In this document: positions 36,369 through 44,508 of the stretch, one piece after another
Numbering within the stretch: the stretch's first letter is position 1
How the letters are laid out: each line of letters opens with the position of its first letter
Assembly: GCA_009776955.1 (NCBI GenBank)
Contig: WRMW01000007.1
Location: forward strand, 20,518-84,517
Origin: Clostridiales bacterium
GTDB taxonomy: Bacteria; Bacillota; Clostridia; Peptostreptococcales; Anaerovoracaceae
Reading direction: 5' to 3'
Length of the DNA stretch: 64,000 bases
The notes under the pieces: generated by a model
Database searches by the model: none
What the model was told of the DNA's origin: nothing
The model's input: only the letters and a program-made list of their open reading frames with translations
Position numbers and translations under genes: made by a program

Positions 36369-36485
36369 ACAGAAGGGGGGAAGGTTGGCTAGGGGGCGTT
36401 GCGAGTTGGGTGGGGACGATGTATGATATAGGTGATATACGACATGGTAACAATGGTGGCAGCAAGGTGAAAGGAGATATGCAGC

Positions 36486-37268
36486 ATGAAAGATTATTCT
36501 ACATTGGTGTTTGAGCAAAAGGGCAGGATCGGCATTGTGAAGGTCAACAGGCCAGAGGCGCTGAACGCGCTTAATGCGACCGTGCTTGAGGAGCTTTCCG
36601 ATATTTTCGGGGAAATCGAGGCGGACGATTCCATCGGGATCGCGATCTTGACGGGCGAAGGGCGCGCGTTTGTTGCGGGCGCCGACATCGCGGCGATGAA
36701 GGAAATGAGCGCGCTTGAGGGGCGGGCCTTTATGATCAAGGGGCAGGCGGTGATGAACAAGATTGAGGGGTTGAGCAAGCCTGTCATCGCGGCGGTAAAC
36801 GGGTTTGCCTTGGGCGGTGGCTGCGAGCTTGCGATGGCCTGCGACTTCCGCTTCGCTTCGGACAAGGCTAAGTTTGGGCAGCCAGAGGTCAACCTTGGAA
36901 TCATCCCTGGTTTTGGTGGTACGCAGCGCCTGCCGCGTCTTGTCGGCAAGGGGATGGCGAAGATGCTTATTTTCAGCGCCGAAATGATAGGCGGCGAGGA
37001 AGCGAAGGCGATAGGTTTGGCAGAGAAAGTATTCCCGGCGGATGAACTGATGGCGGAAACGGAGAAGTTTGCGGAGCTTATTCTGTCGAAAGCGCCCATA
37101 GCCGTTTCGCTCGCCAAGGCAGCGATCAACAATGGCGTGAACGTCGATTTGCTTACAGGCGTGAACTTCGAGGCGGAGGCTTCGGTTGCGCCGTTTGGGT
37201 CGGAGGATCGGCAAGAGGGCATGGGGGCGTTTTTGGAGAAGCGGGCTGCGGGGTTTGCGAATAAGTGA
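36486..37268 (+). CDS. Enoyl-CoA hydratase/crotonase
   Basis: 260 residues. Oxyanion-hole segments AGADIAAM and ALGGGCELAMACD; catalytic Glu114 and Glu134 (FGQPEVNLGIIPGFGGTQ) are both present, so hydration activity is likely. Predicted to hydrate crotonyl-CoA or another enoyl-CoA, consistent with thlA nearby, though other crotonase reactions cannot be excluded. AAAGGAGATATGCAGC precedes ATG 36486. Single gene, divergent from surE, followed by a structured repeat. Confidence 0.92.
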   Translation: MKDYSTLVFEQKGRIGIVKVNRPEALNALNATVLEELSDIFGEIEADDSIGIAILTGEGRAFVAGADIAAMKEMSALEGRAFMIKGQAVMNKIEGLSKPVIAAVNGFALGGGCELAMACDFRFASDKAKFGQPEVNLGIIPGFGGTQRLPRLVGKGMAKMLIFSAEMIGGEEAKAIGLAEKVFPADELMAETEKFAELILSKAPIAVSLAKAAINNGVNVDLLTGVNFEAEASVAPFGSEDRQEGMGAFLEKRAAGFANK

Positions 37269-37278
37269 TGGCGTAGGA

Positions 37279-37537
37279 TGTACGTTTGTTGTGTACGCCG
37301 ACGGTCTTGGTGCCGGTATGATTAGCAGCGGCACGCAATTCCGCAGTGTACATCTGTTGTGTACGCCGATAGTCTCGACTTTGGTGCGGCTCGCCCCGAC
37401 TGGTCCTCTACGATTTGCCGGTGCTCGACTGCAGGTTCAGAGAATAGTAAGTGTGACGGAGCCATTGTGGCCTCGCAATGCAAATCTAGGGAGGACAGTC
37501 GGCTGCGAGCCGCAAGGAACGGACTGTCGGCGTACAC
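37279..37537. repeat. Foldback (MITE-like) structured repeat in the 314-bp gap after the crotonase
   Basis: No gene is supported in 37269-37582. A 30-bp unit occurs twice (37279-37308 and 37347-37376, 25 of 30 identical). From 37359 to 37537 the DNA is a nested imperfect palindrome. Outer arms: GTGTACGCCGATAGTC (37359-37374) and GACTGTCGGCGTACAC (37522-37537). Then GCGGCTCGC (37386-37394) and GCGAGCCGC (37505-37513). Then CCGACTGGTCCTC (37396-37408) and GAGGACAGTCGG (37491-37502). Then GATTTGC (37412-37418) and GCAAATC (37480-37486). As RNA it would form one long hairpin. It may be a miniature mobile element or a structured RNA. Short open frames inside look like shadows. Confidence 0.7.
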
Positions 37538-37582
37538 TCGTAAGTGGTTATTGTGCATAGGTCTGTTGCAAAGTGTGAGAGT

Positions 37583-38626
37583 GTGATTGTTGACAGGTGG
37601 ATTGCGGAGAAGATAGGGCTGGCGTCGAGGGAGGGGCTTGGGCGTGAGGCGCTTGAGGCGTGGCAGCTTGAGAGGCTGCGCGAGACTGTTGGGTTGGCGG
37701 TCGAGCGCAGCTCTTTTTATCGGGAAAAGTTGGGGGGGGGTGTCGGCGGAGGCGGGGAGCCAGGTGGGGCATCGCTGCAGGGCGAGCTCGCGAGGCTTCC
37801 GTTTACGATGCCGAGCGAGCTCGCGGAACATGGGGCGGCTATGGTCTGCGTCCCTGCTTCGCAGGTGAGCCGCATCGTGACTCTGCAAGCTACGTCGGGT
37901 ACGACCGGGCCGCCTAAGCGCGTATGGTTCACAGAGGCGGATCAGGAGCTTATGGTCGACTATATCCACCACGGGCTGAGGGTGATGACAGGGCCGCAGG
38001 ACGTCTTTTTGGTGCTGATGCCTTGCGAGCGGCCTGGGTCGGTCGGTGACCTTGTGGCGATAGGCGTTGAACGCATAGGCTCGCGTGCCATCCGCATAGG
38101 GGCTATCCCGCAGGACGGAAGCCGCGACAGTGAGATAATTGAGCTGATGCGGCGCGAGCGGGTGAGCACGGGGCTTGCGACGGGGGCCACCGCCGTGCGC
38201 CTCGCTGCGTTGAGCGCCGCCGACCCCGAAATAAAAACCAATATGCGTACCATCCTTCTCTCGGCGCAGTACGTGTCCGAAGCGGACAAAAAAACCATAG
38301 AGAGCTCATGGGGCTGCACGGTCTACGAACACTACGGCATGACAGAAATGGGGCTCGGCGGCGCGATGGCTTGCGAGGCGCGCTTAGGTTATCACCCTCG
38401 TGAGGCCGACCTGCTCTTTGAGATAATAAACCCCGACACAGGCGAGCCCCTGCCCGAAGGCGAATACGGCGAAATAGTCTTTACCACCTTGACGCGACGG
38501 GCGATGCCGTTCATCCGTTACCGCACGGGGGACTTCAGCCGGTGGCTGCCGGAGCTATGTCCCTGCGGCAGCATCCTAAAGCGCCTCGACAAAGTCGGCG
38601 ACCGCGCTGAACGAAAGAGTTATTGA
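37583..38626 (+). CDS. AMP-dependent CoA ligase, short PaaK-like (DVU_1553-type)
   Basis: 347 residues. Adenylation motifs: P-loop TSGTTGPPKRVWFT, YEHYGMTEMGLGG, then YRTGDFSRWL and a CPCGS segment. It resembles phenylacetate-CoA ligase but ends right after CPCGSILKRLDKVGDR, so the C-terminal subdomain that usually completes thioester formation is mostly missing. The family NCBI calls (from memory) DVU_1553 AMP-dependent CoA ligase has this form; its substrate is unknown. A Gly-rich insert sits near residue 52. GTG 37583 is chosen because the conserved N terminus (VDRWIAEKIGLA) starts there; the ribosome binding site is weak. Abuts the NTP transferase gene. Confidence 0.85.
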   Translation: MIVDRWIAEKIGLASREGLGREALEAWQLERLRETVGLAVERSSFYREKLGGGVGGGGEPGGASLQGELARLPFTMPSELAEHGAAMVCVPASQVSRIVTLQATSGTTGPPKRVWFTEADQELMVDYIHHGLRVMTGPQDVFLVLMPCERPGSVGDLVAIGVERIGSRAIRIGAIPQDGSRDSEIIELMRRERVSTGLATGATAVRLAALSAADPEIKTNMRTILLSAQYVSEADKKTIESSWGCTVYEHYGMTEMGLGGAMACEARLGYHPREADLLFEIINPDTGEPLPEGEYGEIVFTTLTRRAMPFIRYRTGDFSRWLPELCPCGSILKRLDKVGDRAERKSY

Positions 38627-38628
38627 CT

Positions 38629-39288
38629 ATGGATATGTGGATAAAACCCATGGATAAGTCCAGAGATTACACAGCTGTCGTGATAGCAGCAGGCCTCTCG
38701 TCACGGATGAACGGCTTCAAGCCGCTGCTCGACATCGGAGGAAAGCCCGCACTTTTCCGCCTGCTCGATACGATACAGGCCGCAAATATTAAACATGCCT
38801 TCATCGTGACAGGGTACGGACACACCGCGATCGAGGATGCCATGCTCCGTTACGGCAGCCCTCAAGTTACCACCCTACACAATGAAGATTATGAGAGCGG
38901 GATGTTCAGCTCTGTACAGGCGGGCATCCGCCACATATCCAAAACTTATAAAACCGACGCTTTGCTCTTTCCCGTGGACGTGCCGCTTGTCGCCGCCCAT
39001 ACCATCGTAGGATTGATTGAGGCGTATGAGAGCGACGTCACGCATACAGGGGCCGGACACTTCGCCGTCCCCGTCCACAAGGGCAGAAACGGCCACCCAT
39101 TATTGATCCCAAAAAACCATTATTCCGAAATAATCGACTACAATGGCGACGGCGGCCTTAAAGCCATCCGCAACAAATACGACGCAGGCATGGTAAGATA
39201 TGAAGCGGAGGACATGGGCTGCGTCCTCGACATGGACACCCAGGAGGATTATGAGAAAATTCTTGAATACCACAAAGAAAGCGCCTGA
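38629..39288 (+). CDS. MobA-like nucleotidyltransferase (DVU_1551-type)
   Basis: 219 residues. Contains VVIAAGLSSRMNGFKPLLDIGGKPAL, the NTP-binding start of MobA/MocA-type transferases, and FPVDVPLV with the metal-binding Asp. Such enzymes attach CMP or GMP to a molybdopterin cofactor or transfer nucleotides to small alcohols or phosphates. Start ATG 38629 lies 2 nt after the CoA ligase stop; a later Met (38650) is possible. The last 38 nt overlap the phosphatase gene. Its company (CoA ligase, phosphatase) suggests a nucleotide-activated intermediate rather than plain molybdopterin work. Confidence 0.85.
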   Translation: MDMWIKPMDKSRDYTAVVIAAGLSSRMNGFKPLLDIGGKPALFRLLDTIQAANIKHAFIVTGYGHTAIEDAMLRYGSPQVTTLHNEDYESGMFSSVQAGIRHISKTYKTDALLFPVDVPLVAAHTIVGLIEAYESDVTHTGAGHFAVPVHKGRNGHPLLIPKNHYSEIIDYNGDGGLKAIRNKYDAGMVRYEAEDMGCVLDMDTQEDYEKILEYHKESA

Positions 39289-39913
39289 CCCCCGCATTTT
39301 TCTTGTGCGGCACGGCAAACCCGAGCAACACAGCGGGAAGATTTTTCTCGGCCAGCTTGACGTGCCGCTCTCGTACAAAGGCAGGCATGAGGCCTCTCTT
39401 GCCGGGCGTGCGCTCGTAGCCAGCGGTGCATGTGCGAATCGCATATACACAAGCGACCTTATGCGCGCCAAGGAAACGGCGGACATCATAGCCGAGGAGC
39501 TTGGCGGTCTTACCGTCGTGCCCGACAAGCTTTTCCGCGAAATGGCTATGGGCGCTTGGGACGGCGAGCTTATCGAGGACATCAAAAAAAAGTTTCCGGA
39601 AGAATACGCCAAGCGCGGGGATGACCTGCGTAATTACCGCGTGCCTGGCGGCGAAAGCTTTTACGATCTCAGGGGGCGTGTCACACGCGAGTTTTACCGC
39701 ATATTTGAAAGCGACATCCTTGGCGTGGCGGGCAGCCCAGACGAAAGCCCCTGCGACCTTATAATAGTCGCGCACCTCGGCGTCGTGACAGCCCTGACGG
39801 AAGAACTTGACCCAGAAAAGTACCCGCCGGGCGAGCCCAAATTTTTCGACACCGGCTCCGTGACGATGTGCAAGGTTCCAGACTGGCTGTGGTCTGGCGG
39901 GAGTCCGCAATGA
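39251..39913 (+). CDS. Histidine phosphatase family protein (GpmB/CobC-like)
   Basis: 220 residues. Has the RHG motif with the phospho-accepting His (IFLVRHGKPEQ), FLGQLDVPLSYKGRHEA, IYTSDLMRAKETADII and a C-terminal VAHLGVV His. Similar to alpha-ribazole phosphatase and to broad phosphatases; the substrate is unknown. ATG 39251 follows AGGAGG within the end of the NTP transferase gene, and the stop overlaps trmD by ATGA. The tight overlaps on both sides indicate one operon. Confidence 0.88.
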   Translation: MRKFLNTTKKAPDPRIFLVRHGKPEQHSGKIFLGQLDVPLSYKGRHEASLAGRALVASGACANRIYTSDLMRAKETADIIAEELGGLTVVPDKLFREMAMGAWDGELIEDIKKKFPEEYAKRGDDLRNYRVPGGESFYDLRGRVTREFYRIFESDILGVAGSPDESPCDLIIVAHLGVVTALTEELDPEKYPPGEPKFFDTGSVTMCKVPDWLWSGGSPQ

Positions 39914-40665
39914 AACCCGCAATGAAGATAGACATACTGACGCTGTTCCCCGAGATGTTTGAGGGCGTGCTTTCGGCGGGCGTGATAGGCCGCGCGGCGG
40001 AACGTGGGCTTTTGGAGTTCTCAGTGGCCGACATAAGAGAGCACACGGCGAACAAACATCGCAAGGTTGATGACTACCCGTTCGGCGGCGGAGCGGGGCA
40101 GCTTATGGCTGTGCAGCCGATTTTCGACTCGCTACGGAGCCTGAGCCCTCTCCCGCCCCGCCTTATCTACCCATCACCGCGGGGACGCCCGCTCGACAGA
40201 ACACTCGCCGAGGAACTTGCGAAAGAACCCTCGCTCGTCCTGCTCTGCGGGCATTACGAAGGCGTGGATCAGCGCGTACTCGACCACTTCGGCTTCGAGG
40301 AGATATCCATCGGCGACTATATACTCACCGGCGGCGAGCTGCCGTCAATGGTTTTGATTGACACCGTATGCCGCCTTGTCCCTGGCGTCCTCGGTTCGGA
40401 TGACTCCCATGCCGAGGAGTCCATATACTCCGGCCTGCTCGAATACCCGCAGTACACGCGCCCTGCATCCTTTGAGGGCATGGACGTGCCGGACGTGCTC
40501 ATTTCAGGTGACCACGCCAAGATCGCCCTCTGGAACTTCGAGCAGTCGCTGCGTCTTACTGCCGAACGCCGCCCTGACCTCCTACGTTCTTGGCTCGCCG
40601 CAAATTACGACGGCCTCGACAAAAAACGCAAAGCCCTCACCGCCCCGTATCACGACTCCCTGTAA
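39910..40665 (+). CDS. trmD: tRNA (guanine-N1-)-methyltransferase TrmD
   Basis: 251 residues. Starts MKPAMKIDILTLFPEMF and shows the SPOUT-knot sequence LCGHYEGVDQRVLDHFGFEEISIGDYILTGGELP and the PQYTRPASFEG substrate loop. Methylates G37 of tRNAs reading CNN codons; prevents frameshifting. Normally it sits in rpsP-rimM-trmD-rplS. Here it overlaps a phosphatase gene by ATGA and is the last gene of the CoA ligase operon, an unusual location. GGGAG precedes ATG 39910. Confidence 0.96.
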   Translation: MKPAMKIDILTLFPEMFEGVLSAGVIGRAAERGLLEFSVADIREHTANKHRKVDDYPFGGGAGQLMAVQPIFDSLRSLSPLPPRLIYPSPRGRPLDRTLAEELAKEPSLVLLCGHYEGVDQRVLDHFGFEEISIGDYILTGGELPSMVLIDTVCRLVPGVLGSDDSHAEESIYSGLLEYPQYTRPASFEGMDVPDVLISGDHAKIALWNFEQSLRLTAERRPDLLRSWLAANYDGLDKKRKALTAPYHDSL

Positions 40666-40710
40666 AGCCCCGCAACCCATAGCCAAAAGCCCCTATTGTG
40701 GCCAGCCGCC

Positions 40711-41979
40711 TTATTCCCTCAAACACCCTGCCGGAACCACTAAAACACCGCTCTCCATCGTGTAAGCCATCTCCGTCCCCGTTACAATCATCAAGAACTC
40801 CGGCTCGCCAAGTTTTTTGTCGTTCTCCATGATAAGATTTTTCAGCGTTATCAGGTGTTCTTCCGCTTCTTTTATCTTGCTTCCGCCGAGCTTCACCTCG
40901 ACCAACGCAAACTTGCCGTTGTGGAAGTGGATTACATTGTCGCACTCCAGGCCAAATCTGTCCCTGTAGTGTTTCAGGCTGCCGCCGATGGATTGCACGT
41001 ACACGCTCAAATCTCTGTTCACCAAGTTTTCAAACAACAAGCCGAAGGTCTTTATGTCGAGCATAAGCTCTTTGGGGGAACAGCCCAGAGCGGCAACCGC
41101 CAAAGATGGATCCACCAAGCTCTTTTTCGGAGACGTCCTGATTGATGTCCTCGACCTGATATTTGGGTTCCACGCCTCGATCTCCTCGATGATGAACAGC
41201 TTTTTCAGCGTTTCGATATAATCCATGATGGTCTTGTCGCTTATTTCTGAATAATTTGCCCGTATATCCTCATAAAGCGCTTTGTTTGAGTCTATAGTGG
41301 ATACCTGCCGAGCGTATGATTTCAGGATTGACCTTGCCAATGCCGGGTTCCGCTTTGTGCCATCAACCTTGGATATGTCGTTTTCGAACAACACGTCCAG
41401 ATAGTTTTTCGGCACATCAAACGCTTTTTTCCCTGTCAGCTTGATGGCGCTCGGCCATCCACCTCTGCAAAGGGCGTGCGCGATTTTTTCATATGTCAAA
41501 CTGGTCTGTATGCCGTCGATTTTCGCCATTCCAATCAGCAGATCTGTCAGCGACACTGAGCCGTTTGATTCGCCAGACTCGTAGAGGGTCATCGGCTTCA
41601 TGGTAATGAACGCAAACCTGCCCGTGCCGCTGTGCAAAGTATCGTCCTCCACCGGGGTGGCGGAGCCGGTCAAGATGTATTGCGAGGGCTTGGCAGACTT
41701 GTCGACTGAGTATCTGACCGCATTCCATATCCTTGGCGCGATCTGCCACTCGTCGATCAGGCGCGGCTTGTCACCTTCAAGCAACAATGACGGCTTTGTG
41801 GCGGCAAGCTCTAGGTAGTTTTCCTGCAAGTCGGGATTTTGCATCTCAAGGACGCTCTTTGCGACCTGCATCGCGCTGGTCGTCTTTCCGCACCATTTTG
41901 GGCCCCTTATGAGCAAAGCTCCGGATGCGGATAGTTTTTCCCTTATTTCCTTGTCAATAATCCTCTCAATATAGGCCAT
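40711..41979 (-). CDS. AAA_14/DUF4143 ATPase
   Basis: 422 residues. N-terminal P-loop ATPase (RGPKWCGKTTSAMQVAKSV; Walker B-like PRLIDEWQIAPRIWNAVR; sensor SGSATP), C-terminal DUF4143 with a PD-(D/E)XK-like region (GLECDNVIHFHNGKFALVEVKLGG). These proteins are common in Clostridia and Bacteroidetes as multi-copy families; the function is not established, with proposed links to toxin-antitoxin-like or nuclease roles. It has a strong own promoter inside a dyad, with short tandem repeats just upstream, which hints at tight autoregulation. Confidence 0.88.
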   Translation of the reverse strand: MAYIERIIDKEIREKLSASGALLIRGPKWCGKTTSAMQVAKSVLEMQNPDLQENYLELAATKPSLLLEGDKPRLIDEWQIAPRIWNAVRYSVDKSAKPSQYILTGSATPVEDDTLHSGTGRFAFITMKPMTLYESGESNGSVSLTDLLIGMAKIDGIQTSLTYEKIAHALCRGGWPSAIKLTGKKAFDVPKNYLDVLFENDISKVDGTKRNPALARSILKSYARQVSTIDSNKALYEDIRANYSEISDKTIMDYIETLKKLFIIEEIEAWNPNIRSRTSIRTSPKKSLVDPSLAVAALGCSPKELMLDIKTFGLLFENLVNRDLSVYVQSIGGSLKHYRDRFGLECDNVIHFHNGKFALVEVKLGGSKIKEAEEHLITLKNLIMENDKKLGEPEFLMIVTGTEMAYTMESGVLVVPAGCLRE

Positions 41980-42007
41980 AATTTTATTGCTCTTTCTTTA
42001 TAAAAAT

Positions 42008-42055
42008 TGACTGCCGTTGTTTTGGGATTATACCTCAAATTCCAACGACAGTCAA
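42008..42055 (-). promoter_or_regulatory. Promoter of the DUF4143 ATPase gene within an inverted repeat
   Basis: Minus strand: -35 TTGACT (42050-42055), 17-nt spacer, -10 TATAAT (42027-42032). The arms TTGACTGTCGTTG and CAACGGCAGTCAA (12 of 13 pairs, at 42043-42055 and 42008-42020) flank the -10, so a dimeric repressor could cover the promoter. Confidence 0.75.
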
Positions 42056-42067
42056 GACTTGTTTCTA

Positions 42068-42150
42068 ATATTTGGAGTGTTTTACTTCTGATATTTGGAG
42101 CGTTTTACTTCTGATATTTGGAGCATTTTACTTCAGACATTTGGAGTGAA
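42068..42150. repeat. 23-bp tandem repeats between the ATPase and kinase genes
   Basis: Three full copies of atatttggagYRttttacttcWG (42068-42090, 42091-42113, 42114-42136) and a partial fourth to 42150. They lie just upstream of the ATPase promoter and run into the last codons of the histidine kinase gene. There are no spacers, so this is not CRISPR. Confidence 0.9.
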
Positions 42151-44508
42151 TGGCGGGAGCATGACGGTGGCTTTGAACAGGTCGCCGTCGATGGATATGT
42201 CGAACCAGCCGCCTTGGAGGAGGACGAGGTCCTTGGCGATAGCAAGGCCGAGTCCGCTGCCCTCCGTGGTGCGTGCCTCATCGCCGCGCTTGAATCGCTC
42301 CATCAGCTCCTCTGGCGGGATGTTGAGTTTTGTCGCCGATGTGTTCTTGATTTCGAGGGTCACCATCTTTTGGTGCTCTTTCAGATTGATATAGACGCGG
42401 GTGCCGGACTGGGCGTATTTTCGCACGTTGCGAAGCAGGTTGTCCACGACTCGCCAGAGGAGCTGGCTGTCGGCCTCTGCATAGTAGCACCCGTCTTCCG
42501 CGTCGATGACCACTTCAAGGCCCGATGCAGCAAAACCGCCGTTTATCTCCGCGATCTCCTGATTGACAAGTTCAAGCAGATCCACCCGCTCCTTGCGTAC
42601 GTTCATGGCGCCGCTCGATGCCTTGGCAGCATCGAAAAGGTCTTCCGTCAGCTTCTGCAGCCGCTGCCCTTTTTCGTCTATCACCGCAAGGTATTCCTCT
42701 GCGTTCTTGCTTTTAAGCCCCTCGGTCTTTAAGAGGTCTGTGTATGTAAGTATTGACGTAAGCGGCGTCTTGAGGTCGTGGCTGACATTTGAGATAAGGT
42801 CGGTTTTGAGCCTTTGGTTTTTTAGCTCGTTCTGTATGGCTGTATTTTGGGCGGTGCCGAGCTCGTTGACCAATGCCGATAGCTTGTCAAACTCGTTTTT
42901 GCCGTCGCCCTCTATATCAATCCTATAGCCCAAATTTCCGCTCGATATTTCTTCGATGCCTTTGCGAAGCCGCCCATAACGCTCCACCCACTTGCGGGTA
43001 AGGTAGATGGACCCCCCAAGCACAAGCAGAAGCAAGGCCAAGAAGATGGATGCCACGGCTCCTTCAAGCATAAGTGCAAGCCCACAAACCCCTGCAAGAA
43101 ACGCCGTGATTACCCAAAACACGATTACAAAAATGAGAGTTTTTGCGAGCGGGTTTGTCCCGTCATAGCCTGTTTTGATGGCGTCGCCGAGCCTCTTGCA
43201 AGGGCCATTGGCGAAAATCGCAATAAGCGAGCGTTCCGCAAAAAGCCCCGCTTTTCCGATACGCACAAGCGACAGCACAAACCACAGAACGACGGCAGAG
43301 CACGCAAAGCCCAACGCGGAGTAAAAAGCGATATACAGGTTGTTTTGCAGAATGTCTACGCCTTGTGTGTTGTTCCAATATACCCTGGAGCCCTCCGACA
43401 CTATGAAAAGCCCGACGGTGAGCACTATTGCCATAAGGACGACCTGGAACTCCACGAAGATTTTGTCGAGCGCCCAGAGCTTGCGGGTGTTTTCGTAAGA
43501 GGGCCTTTTGCGACCGGTGAACACTATCAGCCAGATTGCGGAAGCGAGCACGAGCGCAGCGAGCGCGGCAGCGGTGAAGAAATACGTCCGCATGATGTTC
43601 ATGCCCTCATTGTAATAGGCTTCATAGCTGGCAAGCACATCCTCCGGCCACGCAATGTGGAGAGACGTCCTGCCGAGGTATGACCACAATCCACTGGTTC
43701 TCGCGAGGCTTGCGGGGCTGGCGTACGTATCGCCGGCCTCTATCACGATCCATGCCGGCTGGTTGCCGAACACGGCGGGGTCTGCCGGATAATTATTTCC
43801 GTCAAGGTCTACGCTTGACAGCGTATTTTCGCCGTCGCTGGCATAGTAAAGAACGCCATCGAGGTTTCTCATAGCGGCTGCATAGCTTTTCTCCCTGTCT
43901 GCGGCGATCTCCTGCTTGACAGCCAAGGACTGATCGGGATACAGGGCCTCAAATGCAAGGCGTACGCCCGGCTCATCGAAAGATTTTATTTTGCCGTCCG
44001 CTACCAATGCGGTGCTGCCTGCTATTTCTAAGGCATCAAATTTGAGTGGCTCCACCAATGGCACAGAGCCAAACCCCCACCAATTGAACACATGCTCGCC
44101 ATATTCGTCGTACCCGTCATAGCCATGATAATCATAGGCCCACTCAATGCTGTCCTTGACATTGTTGTACAAGTATCGAAACTGATCGTCCACCGCGCGC
44201 TCATAGGCCGGCCCTCTTGCCACACTCACCTTGTCACCATCGACAAAGTCATTGAAAAGATAGCCTACGTCGTTCACCTTGTTTCGTGCGGTCAGATGGA
44301 ACGTCTCCGAGTCGAGGAAGCCCCCTGGCGAGAACGCGTCCATCGACACAAAAGCGATTGTGTTGCTCTGCCTTGCCTGAAACTCGCCCAACCTCGCGCT
44401 GCCGAGCAGCAGCAAGCATATCGAGCCCGCGACAAACAGCGCGCACAGCAAAAAAATTATTGTCCTAAACGCCGTCTTTTCCCAAATCCTTGTTTTCATT
44501 TCGCTCAA
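42133..44508 (-). CDS. Membrane sensor histidine kinase with a large extracellular domain
   Basis: 791 residues. One N-terminal helix (about 15-33), an extracellular domain to about residue 300 with many Tyr/Asp, then a further five or six helices, a HAMP-like segment (IEEISSGNLGYRI), the DHp domain SNVSHDLKTPLTSIL with His577, and an ATPase domain (NLLRNVRKYA; GSGLGLAIAKDLV). The N box has Arg in place of the usual Lys/His, not necessarily disabling. The architecture is VanS-like at the C end; the signal is unknown. Overlaps its response regulator by 44 nt. Its final codons lie in the 23-bp repeats. Confidence 0.92.
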   Translation of the reverse strand: MSEMKTRIWEKTAFRTIIFLLCALFVAGSICLLLLGSARLGEFQARQSNTIAFVSMDAFSPGGFLDSETFHLTARNKVNDVGYLFNDFVDGDKVSVARGPAYERAVDDQFRYLYNNVKDSIEWAYDYHGYDGYDEYGEHVFNWWGFGSVPLVEPLKFDALEIAGSTALVADGKIKSFDEPGVRLAFEALYPDQSLAVKQEIAADREKSYAAAMRNLDGVLYYASDGENTLSSVDLDGNNYPADPAVFGNQPAWIVIEAGDTYASPASLARTSGLWSYLGRTSLHIAWPEDVLASYEAYYNEGMNIMRTYFFTAAALAALVLASAIWLIVFTGRKRPSYENTRKLWALDKIFVEFQVVLMAIVLTVGLFIVSEGSRVYWNNTQGVDILQNNLYIAFYSALGFACSAVVLWFVLSLVRIGKAGLFAERSLIAIFANGPCKRLGDAIKTGYDGTNPLAKTLIFVIVFWVITAFLAGVCGLALMLEGAVASIFLALLLLVLGGSIYLTRKWVERYGRLRKGIEEISSGNLGYRIDIEGDGKNEFDKLSALVNELGTAQNTAIQNELKNQRLKTDLISNVSHDLKTPLTSILTYTDLLKTEGLKSKNAEEYLAVIDEKGQRLQKLTEDLFDAAKASSGAMNVRKERVDLLELVNQEIAEINGGFAASGLEVVIDAEDGCYYAEADSQLLWRVVDNLLRNVRKYAQSGTRVYINLKEHQKMVTLEIKNTSATKLNIPPEELMERFKRGDEARTTEGSGLGLAIAKDLVLLQGGWFDISIDGDLFKATVMLPPFTPNV

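Noticed and set aside
36366..37334. A 322-codon minus-strand open frame opposite the crotonase gene
   Set aside because: Antisense to a clear gene with its own ribosome binding site; the product is low-complexity basic sequence without homology.
37322..37972. Minus-strand open frames across the foldback element
   Set aside because: They run from the palindrome into the antisense of the CoA ligase gene. Composition and lack of a ribosome binding site point to shadows.
42068..42150. CRISPR array
   Set aside because: The 23-bp units are directly joined with no spacers and no cas gene is near.
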